Part shown: piece by piece, positions 63,045-64,000 of the stretch
Numbering within the stretch: position 1 is the first letter of the stretch
Layout of the letters: every line of letters starts with the position of its first letter
Source of the DNA: Luteolibacter arcticus
GTDB taxonomy: Bacteria > Verrucomicrobiota > Verrucomicrobiia > Verrucomicrobiales > Akkermansiaceae
DNA: 64,000 bases
NCBI RefSeq assembly: GCF_025950235.1
Contig: NZ_JAPDDT010000013.1
Coordinates: forward strand, 122,699-186,698
Direction: 5' to 3'
Translations under genes and position numbers: made by a program
Notes under the pieces: generated by a model
The model's input: the letters and a program-made list of their open reading frames with translations, nothing else
Databases searched by the model: none
Told to the model about the DNA's origin: nothing

Positions 63045-63422
63045 TTACACGGCTAGCACCGGAATGCCATAGTCTGCGAGAACCCGGTCACGAGTTGCGA
63101 GCGTGAGGCTTTCGAAGTGGCACTGCGCAACCAAGGCCCGGTCGAAAGGGTCTCCATGGATCTCCGGGAGCGCGATCGATTGCATGGCATGCGAAGCAGT
63201 GAAGGGAAGGGACTGGATCCCGTGTTCGCCCAACATTTCGTGGAAGGCGAGGGGCAGGCGCAGCTTGCCCTTGGAGACCTTCAGGCCGAGCTCCCAGATG
63301 GACACCGCGCTGGCGAACACCGCATTGGCGGGATTCGAAATTTCGGCCCTGGCTCTCGTAGAAAGCTCCGAGGGATCATCCATCCACCAGAGCAAGGCGT
63401 GGGAATCGAGAAGGATTCTCAT
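63045..63422 (-). CDS. PIN-domain toxin (VapC-like)
   Basis: A 125-residue protein with the PIN fold. Acidic residues: Asp6 (ILLDSHALLWW), Glu44 (SIWELGLK), Asp91 and Asp94 (HGDPFDRALVAQC) and Asp112 (ATRDRVLADYG). The set DSHALLWW and GDPFDR are hallmarks of one VapC branch. PIN toxins cleave RNA, often tRNA or rRNA. The ATG overlaps the antitoxin stop (63419-63422). Conserved length; nothing truncated. Confidence 0.9.
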   Translation of the reverse strand: MRILLDSHALLWWMDDPSELSTRARAEISNPANAVFASAVSIWELGLKVSKGKLRLPLAFHEMLGEHGIQSLPFTASHAMQSIALPEIHGDPFDRALVAQCHFESLTLATRDRVLADYGIPVLAV

Positions 63423-63709
63423 TTCTTCCGGCGCGTTGGTTCCTCCTCGGCGACCTTAGAGGAATACCGTTCCTCGGGAAATAGCGGGGTCTTGGTCATC
63501 GCATCCGTGAGCTCGGCATCCGTCTCCCAGCAGTCCGCCGCTTCCCAAATTTGGCCGGCCAAAAATCCACCGGTCCGTGGCGCGGTCTGCGCGGAGTAGG
63601 GGACCAGCTTGGCCACCGGTTTGCCGGCCTTGGAGATCACGATCTCCTCGCCCGTAGCCACCCGCTCAATGAGCTTGGAGAGGTGGGTTTTGGCCTCGTG
63701 GATATTCAT
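63419..63709 (-). CDS. Type II antitoxin, Phd/YefM family
   Basis: A 96-residue protein. It starts MNIHEAKTHLSKLIERVATG and continues EEIVISKAGKPVAKLVPYS, the Phd/YefM DNA-binding fold. A polar tail (EEERY-like, KVAEEEPTRRKK) likely wraps the toxin. It precedes the PIN toxin with ATGA overlap on the minus strand, so this is a two-gene cassette. Autoregulation is expected of the family. Confidence 0.9.
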   Translation of the reverse strand: MNIHEAKTHLSKLIERVATGEEIVISKAGKPVAKLVPYSAQTAPRTGGFLAGQIWEAADCWETDAELTDAMTKTPLFPEERYSSKVAEEEPTRRKK

Positions 63710-63801
63710 TGGACTAGACTAAGCTTAGTTCACTACAGGTCAAGTGCTAAACGCCTGCGCCCCCGTTGACCCGAGCGGTCGCGATGGAAAGGATGGGCGC
63801 G

Positions 63802-63930
63802 ATGAGGATCGCCATCGTAGGTCTTGGTGCGGCGGGGTCTGCGGCTTTGTTAGACGCGGCGGCAAGGGGATTCGAAGTGGTGGGCTTCGAGCAGTTCTCT
63901 ATCGGGCATGATCTCGGTAGCTCTCAGAGG
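63802..63930 (+). pseudogene. 5' fragment of an FAD-dependent oxidoreductase, interrupted
   Basis: From ATG 63802 it encodes MRIAIVGLGAAGSAALLDAA and then ARGFEVVGFEQFSIGHDLGS, the N-terminal Rossmann fold of monomeric sarcosine-oxidase-like flavin enzymes (GxGxxG present, then FEQF and GHDLGSS). In the family the next residues are HGxxR; here the frame turns into RLSEKSS and a stop. The break at about 63927 coincides with the possible insertion-sequence end. The rest of the gene would lie beyond the inserted element, outside the window. Confidence 0.7.
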
Positions 63931-64000
63931 CTGTCTGAAAAATCATCTCCCCGCGGATTTTAATCTGTACTAGTTAGGTCAGGTATTGGAGAAGCTCGGG
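63928..64000 (+). mobile_element. Possible left end of an insertion sequence
   Basis: AGGCTGTCTGAAAAATCA starts where the oxidase homology ends. A GAGGCTGTxTGAAAA-type end is usual for IS5/IS4-like elements. The element runs past the right edge, so the transposase and right end cannot be seen and the family is not confirmed. Confidence 0.4.

Overview
The window is GC-rich bacterial DNA, most likely from a Verrucomicrobiota member of the Luteolibacter / Verrucomicrobiales type. The evidence is the combination of DUF1552/DUF1592 and DUF1501/DUF1800 gene pairs, several giant secreted proteins with autotransporter-associated beta-strand repeats, a PEP-CTERM protein, an alpha-L-fucosidase and other secreted glycosidases, and a small HTH/coiled-coil protein. 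No tRNA, rRNA or CRISPR array was seen. Genus-level placement is inference from family content.

Layout. 1-8.4 kb: end of an FtsX-type ABC permease, a type II toxin-antitoxin pair, then an operon of a VWA membrane protein, a DUF4175-like coiled-coil giant with 16 perfect-length 15-bp repeats, and a squalene-cyclase-repeat protein. 8.4-11.3 kb: FHA protein, then a DksA-like protein, bL33, bS18 and FolE2, all in forms that lack the usual zinc-binding cysteines or zinc need. 11.3-15.7 kb: the conserved ATP-grasp / alpha-E / transglutaminase triad. 15.7-27.3 kb (minus strand): fucosidase, LamG/beta-repeat giant, a two-component pair that overlaps by 127 bp, and a DUF1552-DUF1592 pair. 27.5-35.3 kb: housekeeping genes (hflX, ftsY, infA) mixed with an L,D-transpeptidase/HAD fusion, a ketoacyl synthase without a normal start codon, and REP-like palindromes. 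35.3-45 kb: a rearranged area with a duplicated infA tail and pseudopilin-like gene, two convergent beta-repeat giants (one carrying a GH18 domain), a PEP-CTERM protein and a DUF5060-type glycosidase. 45-51.4 kb: DUF1501 and DUF1800 pair. 51.7-56 kb: a tightly packed five-gene minus-strand operon (DUF3570 barrel, ApbE flavinyltransferase, thioredoxin-like protein, DUF4266 lipoprotein, Ig-domain protein). 56-64 kb: ThuA protein, efp, a 1,521-residue beta-repeat protein, a PIN/Phd toxin-antitoxin pair, and a flavin oxidase gene cut off by what looks like an insertion-sequence end.

The most interesting system is the 51.7-56 kb operon. Its Ig-domain protein carries a DTVTGAT motif that fits the ApbE flavin-attachment consensus, and it lies five bases from a lipoprotein with a glycine-rich CGC tail. 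I infer a covalently flavinylated cell-envelope redox system. Other signals of note are a heptamer, TGTTAGA, that recurs in all reading frames and on both strands (18 copies counted by eye), long G/C homopolymers inside three neighbouring genes (one exactly at a domain fusion joint), and a C-terminal module shared by five exported proteins.
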